Assembly: GCF_006716865.1 (NCBI RefSeq)
Contig: NZ_VFPT01000001.1
Location: 3,281,001 to 3,345,000, forward strand
From: Roseinatronobacter monicus
Lineage (GTDB): Bacteria > Pseudomonadota > Alphaproteobacteria > Rhodobacterales > Rhodobacteraceae
DNA: 64,000 bases
Direction: 5' to 3'
Shown here: positions 34,059 to 42,587 of the stretch, in pieces
Layout of the letters: each line of letters starts with the position of its first letter
Position numbering within the stretch: the first letter of the stretch is position 1
Notes under the pieces: model-generated
The model's input: only the letters and a program-made list of their open reading frames with translations
Databases searched by the model: none
Told to the model about the DNA's origin: nothing
Translations under genes and position numbers: made by a program

Positions 34059-34316
34059 TCACTGCATGCCCAAGGCGGCCTTGTACAGATCAAGCACCGC
34101 TTCTTCCTCGGCAATATCATCGGGTGTGCGCTTGCGCAGGGCGATGATCTTGCGCAGAACTTTGGTGTCGTAGCCGCGCCCCTTGGCTTCGGCCATGACT
34201 TCCTTTTGCTGGTCGGCGATGTCTTTTTTCTCGGCCTCAAGGTGCTCGAACCGCTCTATGAATTGCCGCAACTCTTCTGCGGTGACGCTATAGGCATCGC
34301 TTGATATATCGCTCAT
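34059..34316 (-). CDS. gapR: DUF2312 protein, GapR-like nucleoid protein
   Basis: 85 residues from ATG 34316, with an AGAGGCG ribosome-like site. It matches DUF2312: ELRQFIERFEHLEAEKKDIADQQKEVMAEAKGRGYDTKVLRKII, then a basic/acidic end AEEEAVLDLYKAALGMQ. In Caulobacter, GapR is a small coiled-coil protein that clamps overtwisted AT-rich DNA ahead of replication and transcription forks. Nearly universal in alphaproteobacteria. The frame upstream to 34520 is non-coding by composition. Confidence 0.92.
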   Translation of the reverse strand: MSDISSDAYSVTAEELRQFIERFEHLEAEKKDIADQQKEVMAEAKGRGYDTKVLRKIIALRKRTPDDIAEEEAVLDLYKAALGMQ

Positions 34317-34538
34317 CTGTTCGCCTCTGCTCGATTTCAGGAATATGTCCGATGCTCTTGCCCAATCCTTCGGGCGCATGCAAGTCTTCGCTGGATCAGC
34401 CGCGTGTTGGCCGCGAAAATCAGCCCCCCCCGACCAAGGCGCAGTGCGGCGCGCTGGAATGCCGCACGCGCGAAGTAATTTTCTTTTGAAAATACGGCTA
34501 ATATTGATATGGTCTTTCAAATGTCAGAAGGGGAGCGA

Positions 34539-35039
34539 ATGCCCAGAATCCGCAATAAAGAGCTGCGCAAGTTTGAGAAATCGCTACCCATAGCTTTGCT
34601 GCGCGCGCGAGAGGCGACCACACGCCTGTTCAAACCTTTCATCGAGAACCATGATCTGACCATGCCGCAATGGCGCGTTTTGCGTGCATTGGCCGAAGCA
34701 GATGCGCTGGACGCCAAGACATTGGCGGAACGCTGTGTGATTTTGCCACCATCGCTGACACGCATTTTCCGGTCCCTGACGCTGCGTGGCTTGATTGCGC
34801 AGGTCGAGTGCAACGATGCCCGCCGCCACATGGTGCGCCTGACAGATAACGGACGCGCCCTGTTTGAAGAGGTGGTGCAGGAATCAGAGCCAAGCTATCT
34901 ACAACTGGCCGATGCGTTTGGGGCAGATCGTCTGGACACATTGCTGGACCTGCTGAACGATCTGCGCAACACTGTGCAGACAATGGGCGATACTGATGAC
35001 CAAGCGCCGCCCTTGCGCAAGGTGGCAGGCGGGCGCTGA
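34539..35039 (+). CDS. hpaR: MarR family regulator, HpaR-like
   Basis: 166 residues. ATG 34539 is chosen because GAAGGGGAGCGA lies directly upstream; ATGs at 34509 and 34521 precede the ribosome site. Winged helix: LTMPQWRVLRALAEADALDAKTLAERCVILPPSLTRIFRSL, then DARRHMVRLTDNG for the wing. Closest in feel to HpaR, repressor of homoprotocatechuate degradation, but no hpa catabolic genes are in the window, so its target is unknown. Confidence 0.85.
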   Translation: MPRIRNKELRKFEKSLPIALLRAREATTRLFKPFIENHDLTMPQWRVLRALAEADALDAKTLAERCVILPPSLTRIFRSLTLRGLIAQVECNDARRHMVRLTDNGRALFEEVVQESEPSYLQLADAFGADRLDTLLDLLNDLRNTVQTMGDTDDQAPPLRKVAGGR

Positions 35040-35053
35040 CCGTCGCGCGTCGA

Positions 35054-36265
35054 TTATGGCGCGCGTTTCAAAACCAGAACCGCATTCAGCCCCCCAAAGG
35101 CAAAGGCGTTCGACATGGCCACATCGACCCGCGCCTGCCGCGCGGTGTTGGGCACAACATCCAGCGCAATTTCGGGGTCTGGTTCAGTGTAATTCACGGT
35201 GGGCGCAATCACGCCCTCGCGCAGCGCCATCAGACAGGCCAGCAATTCGACAGCACTCGTGCCGCCAATCAGATGCCCGTGCATGGATTTGCTGGACGAT
35301 ACCGGCACCACAGCCGCATCCGCGCCCAAGCACAGGTGCAAAGCCTCGGCCTCGATCCGGTCATTGGCGGCGGTGCCTGTGCCGTGGGCGTTGACATAAT
35401 CCACCTTGTCCGGCGCGAGTTTCGCGTCGGCAAGGGCGGCGCGCATAGCGCGGACAGGGCCGTCCCGGTCGGGCATGACAATATCGCCTGCATCGGAACT
35501 CATACCAAAGCCCGCCAGTTCGGCCAGTATCTCGGCCCCGCGCGCGTGGGCGTGGTCATAATCCTCGAACACAAAAACCGCGCCCCCTTCGCCTTGCACC
35601 ATGCCAGAGCGGTCGCGCGAGAAGGGGCGGCATGTGTCGCGCGACATAACGCGCAACCCTTCCCATGCCTTGATTCCGCCGAAGCACAGCATCGCCTCTG
35701 ACCCGCCGGTCAGCATGACATCGGCCCCACCGCCACGCACCATATGAAACGCCTGCCCCATCGCGTGATTGGCCGACGCGCAGGCCGTAGACACCGTATA
35801 CCCCGGACCTTTCAGGCCAAACTCGATCGAGACATGCGACGCGGCGGCATTGTGCATCAACCGTGGCACCACAAAAGGATGCACACGATTTTTCCCCTCG
35901 GCATAGACTGTGTGGTAATTGTCATCGACTGTGGTGTTGCCCCCGCCCGCTGTGCCCAGAATGACACCTGCGCGCAGGCCCAGCGCTTCATCAATTTCCA
36001 GCCCCGATTGGGCCATCGCCTGCCGCGCGGCGATCAGCGCGATCTGGGTAAATCTGTCCAGCAAGGATAGCGTGTTGCGCGCAAAATGATCTTGCGGGGC
36101 AAAGCCGCGGATTTCAGCGCCAATCTGGATGCTCAGTCGGTCCACATCGCGGCAGGTCAGCGGCCCAATGGCGCATGTGCCTTGCTGCATCGCGGCAAAG
36201 GTTTGGGGCACATCGGCCCCCAGCGGGTTCAACGTACCCGCGCCAGTAATGACAACACGCCTCAT
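35054..36265 (-). CDS. Beta-ketoacyl-ACP synthase (FabF/NodE-like)
   Basis: 403 residues of the thiolase fold. The Cys-His-His triad is present: Cys in STACASANHAMGQ, His in NAHGTGTAANDRIEA, His in SMHGHLIGGTSAVE; C-terminal NAFAFGGLNAVLVL is the family end. It condenses acyl groups with malonyl-ACP. It overlaps the acyl-carrier gene by ATGA and is not with the usual fab genes, so the pair likely serves a dedicated lipid or secondary product rather than bulk fatty-acid synthesis. Confidence 0.92.
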   Translation of the reverse strand: MRRVVITGAGTLNPLGADVPQTFAAMQQGTCAIGPLTCRDVDRLSIQIGAEIRGFAPQDHFARNTLSLLDRFTQIALIAARQAMAQSGLEIDEALGLRAGVILGTAGGGNTTVDDNYHTVYAEGKNRVHPFVVPRLMHNAAASHVSIEFGLKGPGYTVSTACASANHAMGQAFHMVRGGGADVMLTGGSEAMLCFGGIKAWEGLRVMSRDTCRPFSRDRSGMVQGEGGAVFVFEDYDHAHARGAEILAELAGFGMSSDAGDIVMPDRDGPVRAMRAALADAKLAPDKVDYVNAHGTGTAANDRIEAEALHLCLGADAAVVPVSSSKSMHGHLIGGTSAVELLACLMALREGVIAPTVNYTEPDPEIALDVVPNTARQARVDVAMSNAFAFGGLNAVLVLKRAP

Positions 36266-36534
36266 GCTGCCTGTCGGGCCACCAGCTTTTCAACCTCGGC
36301 AATGATTGCGCCCACGGACGAGATGTCGAATCCCGGCTGTTCAGGCGTGTTGGCGTTGAACGGCACAGATACGCCAAACGCCTCCTCAATGCCGAAAATG
36401 CATTCGACCAGCCCAAGGCTGTCAATGCCAAGATCAGCAAGGCGACTGTCGCGCGTGATGTCCGAAGGGTCCATCAAGGCTTGGTCAGCGATAATCGCTG
36501 TCACGCGCTCTGCGATGAAATCATTTTCTTGCAT
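36262..36534 (-). CDS. Acyl carrier protein
   Basis: 90 residues from ATG 36534. The phosphopantetheine site is GIDSLGLVECIFGIEEAFGV (Ser in DSL). Compared with housekeeping AcpP it has a longer loop with NANTPEQPGFDISSVGAII. Translationally coupled to the ketosynthase gene, so it is probably its dedicated carrier. Confidence 0.9.
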   Translation of the reverse strand: MQENDFIAERVTAIIADQALMDPSDITRDSRLADLGIDSLGLVECIFGIEEAFGVSVPFNANTPEQPGFDISSVGAIIAEVEKLVARQAA

Positions 36535-36678
36535 GACGTCGAGTCCCATTGGACGCACTCCCAGAATTTCAGTGCATCCTATATCCCCAAATACTGTAAC
36601 AGTTTCGTAACAAGGGGCAACTCAATTTCTCGCGGGTGCGGCACTGACGCAGGGGGCTGCACCAGTGCCGCCAGTAGA

Positions 36679-38289
36679 TCAGATGCGCAAACCATCCGCG
36701 ACAGCGCCTGCACGCGACAGTGCATCATAGATTTTCGCATCGCGCCCATAGATGTCATCGCGGAAATTCAACGCGCCGCGCACATCGGTAAAGGCTGTCC
36801 GATAGACAAGATGCACCTGCACCGGTTCGTCCAGATAGACGCGGGTTTGCTGGCCTGTGTTCAACACTGAGTGATACAATCCTCGGGGGTCATCTGTCTG
36901 GCGTGACAGCAGTTCATAGGCGAAATCGCGCGGGTCATTCAGGCGCACACAACCCGAAGAGTGCGTGCGCACAGTGGTGTTGAACAAATGCCGCTCGGGG
37001 CTGTCATGCAGATAAATCGCATAAGGGTTGGGAAACATGAACTTCACTTCGCCCAAGGCGTTGCTGGGTCCGGGCGGTTGGCGCACGTTGAACGGGAAAT
37101 TGGCGGGCGTATAGCGCGAGAAATCAATCGCGTTGCGGGGCACAACACGCCCGCGTCCATCGACGATCTGCAAATGCCGCGCCCCGCCAGAGGCAAGCGC
37201 CCCCCAGTAAGAGCGCGCGATGATCGAGCGCGGCAATGTCCAGTCCGGGTTCATTTCAAGATAGGTCATCCGGTCAGAAAACTCCGGCGTCTGCCGGTCC
37301 GCCGCCTGCGCCCCGACAACCGAGACTGTCTCGAATGTCACCTGATCATTATCAATGATCTGGCTGGTGAAATCGGTCAGGTTTACCCAGATATGACGCT
37401 CTCCGCGCGGGATGTTCAACCAGCGTTCGCGCTCCATTGCGACGATGACGGATTTCAGGCGCTCTTCTGGCGATGTGTTGAGCGCGCGCAGCGTGGCAGG
37501 CCCGACAACGCCATCAGCATCGATCCCATGACGGACCTGAAAATCAAGGACCGCCGATTGCAGCGCCGCGTCATAACTCGCGGTGGCCGAACGCTCCAGA
37601 TACCCCATTGCGATCAGCCGGTTGCGCAACGCCACAACCGCCTCGCCCGACGTTCCCGGCGTGAAGCGGGTGTCCGGCACGCGCGGCCCCCAGCCACCAC
37701 TTTGGATCACACGCTCCAATTCATGGCGGGCGCGGAACAGGCGGGCATATTCAGGTGCGGAGGGGGCCAGATTGCGCAGAAACGCCACGGCAGAGCTTTG
37801 CGAGAATTCTTGCAACAGCTCTTCAGGGTCAGGGCGCGGCAGGACACGCACGATGCTGCGGTCGATGGACCTTGGGTCCAGCACGCCGCTGCTCAGATCA
37901 CGGGCGAATTGCAGGAAGACTTTGGTGACTTTGGCTTCCAGATGCGCGCGGTCCTGCTCTGTCTCGACGGCCTCGAACGCGGCGATCAGTCCCGGCACGT
38001 CATAGCGTGCCTTTGGCAATCCGTGTTCTGGGGCGCGCATCAATGCGTTTAGCAAAGCCTCGCGGCGGGGGGCGTGTTCGGCCTCGGTCCACAGCGGTGC
38101 ATAATCTGAATCGCGGTAAAACGCCGAGACCTTCGGGTCTGACGCCACGCTTTCAGCCAGCGCCTGCCGAAACGCGGGGAATTGCTGCGCTGCCGCATCA
38201 GGCCCAAGCCCAAGCGTCAGAACAACAGCGGCAGCCGCCAAGGCATTTTTCAATGCGTGCGCAGGCCAAGTTACGGAATCACCAATCAT
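36679..38289 (-). CDS. L,D-transpeptidase (YcbB/LdtD-like) with peptidoglycan-binding domain
   Basis: 536 residues from ATG 38289 (AAAGGTGAATTT just upstream). N-terminal export signal (hydrophobic core AAAAVVLTLGLG, then AAAQ), a YcbB-type scaffold, a PG_binding_1 domain (DFQVRHGIDADGVVGPATLRALN) and the YkuD catalytic domain with MNPDWTLPRSI and active site HSSGCVRLNDP (Cys). It would make 3-3 cross-links or attach proteins in periplasmic peptidoglycan. Divergent from a DUF882 cell-wall protein. Confidence 0.93.
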   Translation of the reverse strand: MIGDSVTWPAHALKNALAAAAVVLTLGLGPDAAAQQFPAFRQALAESVASDPKVSAFYRDSDYAPLWTEAEHAPRREALLNALMRAPEHGLPKARYDVPGLIAAFEAVETEQDRAHLEAKVTKVFLQFARDLSSGVLDPRSIDRSIVRVLPRPDPEELLQEFSQSSAVAFLRNLAPSAPEYARLFRARHELERVIQSGGWGPRVPDTRFTPGTSGEAVVALRNRLIAMGYLERSATASYDAALQSAVLDFQVRHGIDADGVVGPATLRALNTSPEERLKSVIVAMERERWLNIPRGERHIWVNLTDFTSQIIDNDQVTFETVSVVGAQAADRQTPEFSDRMTYLEMNPDWTLPRSIIARSYWGALASGGARHLQIVDGRGRVVPRNAIDFSRYTPANFPFNVRQPPGPSNALGEVKFMFPNPYAIYLHDSPERHLFNTTVRTHSSGCVRLNDPRDFAYELLSRQTDDPRGLYHSVLNTGQQTRVYLDEPVQVHLVYRTAFTDVRGALNFRDDIYGRDAKIYDALSRAGAVADGLRI

Positions 38290-38658
38290 AAATTCACCTT
38301 TCGTCACCAACTATTCCCACTTGGGCAATTAACCGCCTATAACGTCCAGTCACAAGACTGCGATCACAAATTTCCACCCAACGGGTGTTGCTTTGAGGTT
38401 TTGTAAATGTGTTCATGGTAAAGTTCACCACATGCAGACATATCGCTCCCCGCCCCCGCACATGACCGGTCAATATCGCCAAACAGGCAAATTTCCGCTC
38501 AAACCACTCCCCCCGATGGAACCATATCGGGAATCGGGTTGGGGAATTGTTGCAAATGTGGCACTTCTTGGAAAACAGCACGCGAAAAGCAGTGGTCAAT
38601 AAATTCGCGCCGTCAGTTTGATGGCAGTGAAGACAGGACAAAAGGGACAGAGCGCTTC
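38290..38658. other. Divergent intergenic region
   Basis: 369 bases between the L,D-transpeptidase and DUF882 genes, somewhat AT-richer than its surroundings. It must contain both promoters. I see no RNA gene, strong hairpin or credible small gene here. Confidence 0.4.
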
Positions 38659-39228
38659 ATGCAAGATGTCAGCAAATCGAACCTCACCCGTCGCGCGATT
38701 CTTGGGGCGTTTGGCGCAACAGCAATTTCAGCAGCACCGTTTTTCCCAGGCGTTACCGCCCATGCACGCGGCGCGGGTGACATTCGCAGACTGCATTTCT
38801 ATTCGGGTCGCACCGGCGAAAGCATGAATGTCATCTACTGGATCGACGGCACCTACATTCCCGAATCACTGGCAGAGATTAACCATTTCTTCCGGGACTG
38901 GCGTAACAACGCAGTGATTAACATCGATGCGCGCACGATCGATTTTCTTGCCGCAGCCCATAACATGCTTCGGGTGAATGAGCCTTACATGCTGCTGTCG
39001 GGGTATCGTTCGCCCCAGACCAACGCGATGTTGCGCGCGCGGTCCAGAAATGTTGCACAGAACTCGTTGCACCTGCATGGACAAGCCGCTGATGTCCGGC
39101 TGCGTTCGCGCTCGGTTCAGCAAATCGCGCAAGCGGCACAGGCCTGTAATGCAGGCGGCGTCGGGCGCTATTCACGCTCGGATTTTGTGCATTTCGATTG
39201 TGGCGCAGTGCGCAGCTGGGGAACCTGA
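38659..39228 (+). CDS. DUF882 / YcbK-like exported protein (peptidase M15 fold)
   Basis: 189 residues from ATG 38659. A Tat-like signal (LTRRAILGAFGATAISAAPFF) is followed by a YcbK/M15_3 domain: INHFFRDWRNN, LLSGYRSPQTNAMLR, HLHGQAADVRL (zinc ligands His and Asp) and GVGRYSRSDFVHFDCG (His ligand). Such proteins are predicted D-Ala-D-Ala or L,D-type peptidoglycan carboxypeptidases. The neighbouring transpeptidase supports a wall role. Confidence 0.9.
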   Translation: MQDVSKSNLTRRAILGAFGATAISAAPFFPGVTAHARGAGDIRRLHFYSGRTGESMNVIYWIDGTYIPESLAEINHFFRDWRNNAVINIDARTIDFLAAAHNMLRVNEPYMLLSGYRSPQTNAMLRARSRNVAQNSLHLHGQAADVRLRSRSVQQIAQAAQACNAGGVGRYSRSDFVHFDCGAVRSWGT

Positions 39229-39266
39229 CCCCAGCACCACCTGCCAGACGACAGACAGCATAAACG

Positions 39267-39294
39267 AACGCCCGCATAGATGTGCGGGCGTTTT
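39267..39294 (+). terminator. Rho-independent terminator
   Basis: AACGCCCGCA and TGCGGGCGTT pair around a six-base loop, followed by TTTTG. It ends the DUF882 transcript. Confidence 0.9.
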
Positions 39295-39481
39295 GCGTGG
39301 GCACAACATAACTGCACCGCCAGTGTCGTCGGTGCTGACCATAATCCTCGCACCAACGCGCGTTCGGCAGACACACAACTCCTTCAGGGTAAGCCGTGTC
39401 GCTGCGAACAATGCACAAATGAACGGCAGCACTGACGATCTGGCAAGCCGCTTTTGCCGGTGCCCGACATTTTCCCGTTTA

Positions 39482-40532
39482 GAGCGTCGAGCCTTTAACC
39501 TGATGCATATCCAGCCCCACAGAAGAAGTTCCAGCATTCGTCCGGTGTGAAGAGGTCGCAGATTTCCGTGAGCGCGTCGAACATCTGATCGAATGTTCTG
39601 GCTCCAATCCTACGCAGATGTGCCTTGAGCTTTGAGAAAGCCATCTCGATGGGGTTGAGGTCAGGGGAGTATGGCGGCAGGTACAAGAACCAGCATCCCA
39701 CATCTCTTAAAGCCGTCGCAGCAGCCTTGTTGTAATGGGTGGCGAGGTTGTCGCAAATAACGACAGTGCCTGGCTGTAATTCCGGGGCCAGGACATTTCG
39801 GACATAGGCCTCAAAGGCTTCACCATCCATTGCCCCTTTGATGACCCACGGCGCGATCAGATTGTCGTGCGTCAAACCAGCGATAAATGTCTGCGTTCCC
39901 CACGCCCCGAACGGGGCATCCATTTCCAGGCGCTTTCCGCAGAGACTGCGTCCGTATTGACGGGTCAGGTTGGTTTTGACGGAGGTTTCATCAATAAAGA
40001 CAAGCCGATCAGGATGCGCTTGCATGGCAGGCAGGTGATGCCTGAACCAGTTCTTACGCCGCTCCTTCACATGAGCGCGCAACCGTTCGGTGGCAACCAG
40101 CGACTTTTTTTATATGTGTATCCGAGCTTGCGCAGAAACCGCCCGATGGAGGCCGCGTGCGCGGTAATGCCAGTGGCAGCTTCCAATGCACCGGCAAGTT
40201 CTGGCAAAGTGATATCACCATCCTGCGCCACCAATTCTTCCAGCAACGCTTGATGAGAAGACAGCTTCCCATGACCAGGAGGACGGCCTTGGGGCTCCGG
40301 CTCAATCGAACCCGTTTCCCGCAGCCTGCGTTGCCATCGCACACCAGTGGCGGCGGACAACTTCAGCCGTGCTGCTGCGGCACGACCGCTCAATCCTTCT
40401 ACAATACACTCTTGAAACCGCGCACGAAGCGCTGACGGCAATGCTGATGACATAAGACATCCTCCCAAGGAACATGAATCACAAATCAACCTCAAAGGGA
40501 ATCCATCGATTCACGTTTCAAGCGCGGCGCTC
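39482..40532 (-). mobile_element. IS630-family insertion sequence, complete
   Basis: A 1051-bp element. The ends are imperfect inverted repeats: left GAGCGTCGAGCC, right (read inward) GAGCGCCGCGCT, with 17 of the first 25 bases matching. Both sides are bordered by TA (39480-39481 and 40533-40534), the target duplication expected of the IS630/Tc1-mariner group. It sits between the DUF882 terminator and the GntR promoter and breaks no recognised gene. Confidence 0.9.
39495..40453 (-). CDS. IS630 family transposase, two frames joined by a -1 frameshift
   Basis: The N-terminal HTH frame starts at ATG 40453 (GGGAGG upstream) and reads GRAAAARLKLSAATGVRWQRR. At a run of seven A (minus strand; 40105-40111) it can slip back one base, continuing as KKSLVATERLRAHVKERRKNW into the DDE domain. 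Catalytic acids: Asp in VFIDETSVKTNL, Asp in VICDNLATHYN, Glu in PDLNPIEMAFSKLKAHLRR. Without the slip the first frame stops at 40067. Slippage at A-runs is known for this family, so the element may be active. Confidence 0.88.
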
Positions 40533-40566
40533 TAAAGTTGACCGATGCTGGCGAATCGACTTAGCT

Positions 40567-40584
40567 TTGTCGACAATCGACAAT
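40567..40584. promoter_or_regulatory. Palindrome in the GntR promoter, candidate operator
   Basis: TTGTCGACAA is a perfect 10-bp palindrome at 40567-40576, followed immediately by a repeat of TCGACAAT. It lies about 60 bp upstream of the GntR gene. FCD-type GntR repressors often bind short palindromes in their own promoter, so autoregulation is a reasonable inference. Confidence 0.4.
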
Positions 40585-40633
40585 AATGGGGTCGCTTCTC
40601 GACGCCCGCACGTAAAAACAGGGAGTGTGCCAA

Positions 40634-41494
40634 ATGTTGGGCACAGGTCCATCCAACGGATCAGCCGGATCAGAGGGCGGACAGCCCACTGCCGCTGGGG
40701 CGGACACGCCGACCGGCAACGCCACCCTTTCGGGTTTCGACCTTGGCGAGGATGAGACGCGGCAAGGGCGCATTCACCGGAAACTGCGGGATTTGATCCT
40801 GACCGGTGGAATCGCACCGGGAACGCGGCTGCGCGAAACCGAGTTGAGCGCGCGTTTCGGCTCGTCGCGCGCCCCCTTGCGCGAAGCGATGCGGCGGCTG
40901 GAAAGCGAGGGGTTGGTCCGTTCGGATTTCTGGCGCGGCAGCCGGGTCGCCGAATACACCGCGACCGAACTCTATGAGCTGTATGCGCTGCGCGGGTTGA
41001 TCGAGGGCTATGCCGCGGCCCTACTTCCCGCCCCGCTGGAGGGGGCGACACTGGAACGGATGGCGACGCATCTGGATGCGATGTCCGCCGCAGCCCGCGC
41101 CAATGACTGGCTGGCGGTGGCGCAGCAGGATACTGGCTGGCACCGCGAGATCATGCTGGCCGCCCACCGCCCGCTTTTGCTGGACGCATGGGACAGCGCC
41201 AACGGCCCGTTGCAAATGACCTTCGGTCAGGTCGGCGGCGCGTTTTATGGGCGCGATGACATTCACGACCGCCATCATGCTGTGCTGGATGCGCTGACAA
41301 AGCCCGCCCCGCAGACCGAAGCCACCATCCGCCAACATTATCTGGAAACCGCCGAGCGGGTTCTGGCCACGGTCATCAGCGGCTATCCAACCGAAACCAC
41401 CCCGCCCGAAGGGCCGGATGCAGCGTCATCCCAAGCGGGGCAAACCGAGCAATCTGAGTGCAACGATCCAAACCCAACAGGAGAGAAACCATGA
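40634..41494 (+). CDS. GntR family (FCD-type) transcriptional regulator
   Basis: 286 residues from ATG 40634 (CAGGGAG upstream). After a low-complexity leader, the winged helix reads RQGRIHRKLRDLILTGGIAPGTRLRETELSARFGSSRAPLREAMRRLESEGLV. The C-terminal FCD effector domain has LRGLIEGYAAALL, WHREIMLAAHRPLLLDAW and HDRHHAVLDAL, where metal-binding His are usual. It overlaps the TAXI binding-protein start by ATGA and so probably controls that operon. Confidence 0.92.
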   Translation: MLGTGPSNGSAGSEGGQPTAAGADTPTGNATLSGFDLGEDETRQGRIHRKLRDLILTGGIAPGTRLRETELSARFGSSRAPLREAMRRLESEGLVRSDFWRGSRVAEYTATELYELYALRGLIEGYAAALLPAPLEGATLERMATHLDAMSAAARANDWLAVAQQDTGWHREIMLAAHRPLLLDAWDSANGPLQMTFGQVGGAFYGRDDIHDRHHAVLDALTKPAPQTEATIRQHYLETAERVLATVISGYPTETTPPEGPDAASSQAGQTEQSECNDPNPTGEKP

Positions 41495-42492
41495 AACAGC
41501 TTGCGACCAAATTCGGGCTGCGCGCCCTTCTTGCCAGCAGCGCTCTGGCCTTGACGACTGCGGCCCCCGCCGTTGCGCAACAGCAAATCGGCTTTGCCAC
41601 CACCTCGTCATCATCGGGTTGGTACAGTTTCTATGCCAGCCTTGCGACCATTGCCAACCGTGGCTCTGAGGTCATGAATGTCTCGGTCATTGAAACCGGC
41701 GGCGCTGCTGACAGTCAGGCTATGGTCCATGCAGGACAGGCCGAAATGGGCATTGCCAACTTCCTTGCCCTGCCTGCAATGATGGAAGGGACCGGCGAGT
41801 TTGATGGCCGACCCAATGAAGGGCTGCGCGCCATCGCGATCCTGTCGGCCACCCCCAATGTGCTGGCCGTGCGCGCCGACAGCGATATCGAGACAATCGA
41901 GGATCTGGCGGGCAAGCGGATCAATCCGGGCGGCCTTGGGACAGCGACAGAATCGGTGACGCTGGCACTGTTCGAGGAAATGGGGATCGAGCCGGACTGG
42001 CAACTGGCCGGCATGTCGGATGCGGCTGATTTCTTCCGTGACCGGCGCATCGACGGCTTTTTCAAGACCTCCGGTGCCGTTGACCAGCCCGACAGCCTGA
42101 TCGAGGAATTGCAGGCCACCATCGACATCCGCATGGTCGGCTTTACCCCCGAACAGGCCCAGACCATCGAAGATACCGGCCTTGCGCTTCCCTTCGAAGT
42201 ACCCGCTGGCGTCTATGCCAACCAGCCCGAGCCGGTCATCGCCAAGGGTCTTGCCTATGGCTATTTCGCAACGGCAGACTCGGTGACCGAACAGATGGCC
42301 TATGACCTTGCGCAAGCGACCTTTGGCGCGGGCGACGAGATGGCGTCGATCTATCCCGGCGGCAACCCACCCGACTTCGTAGAACTGACACTGTCTTCCA
42401 CCATCCCGCTGCATGCGGGTGTGGTGCGCTGGCTACAGGAAAACGATGTTGACGTGCCCGAAGACCTGATCCCGGACGATTTCGAGGGCTGA
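41491..42492 (+). CDS. TAXI family TRAP transporter solute-binding protein (second system)
   Basis: 333 residues. Sec signal peptide (ALLASSALALTTAAPAVAQ), then IGFATTSSSSGWYSFYASLATIAN, NPGGLGTATESVTLALFEE, and C-terminal LHAGVVRWLQENDVDVPEDL, all TAXI-like. Ribosome site CAGGAGAG. Part of GntR-SBP-permease operon. Clearly different in sequence from the first TAXI protein of the window. Confidence 0.93.
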   Translation: MKQLATKFGLRALLASSALALTTAAPAVAQQQIGFATTSSSSGWYSFYASLATIANRGSEVMNVSVIETGGAADSQAMVHAGQAEMGIANFLALPAMMEGTGEFDGRPNEGLRAIAILSATPNVLAVRADSDIETIEDLAGKRINPGGLGTATESVTLALFEEMGIEPDWQLAGMSDAADFFRDRRIDGFFKTSGAVDQPDSLIEELQATIDIRMVGFTPEQAQTIEDTGLALPFEVPAGVYANQPEPVIAKGLAYGYFATADSVTEQMAYDLAQATFGAGDEMASIYPGGNPPDFVELTLSSTIPLHAGVVRWLQENDVDVPEDLIPDDFEG

Positions 42493-42587
42493 CGGCGCCA
42501 ACATAAACATGTGGCACGCCCGACTGAACCGGGCGGCCACAGATGGACCTGCGCAACGCCGCCTGCCACTGCCACAGGGATGCCCGC

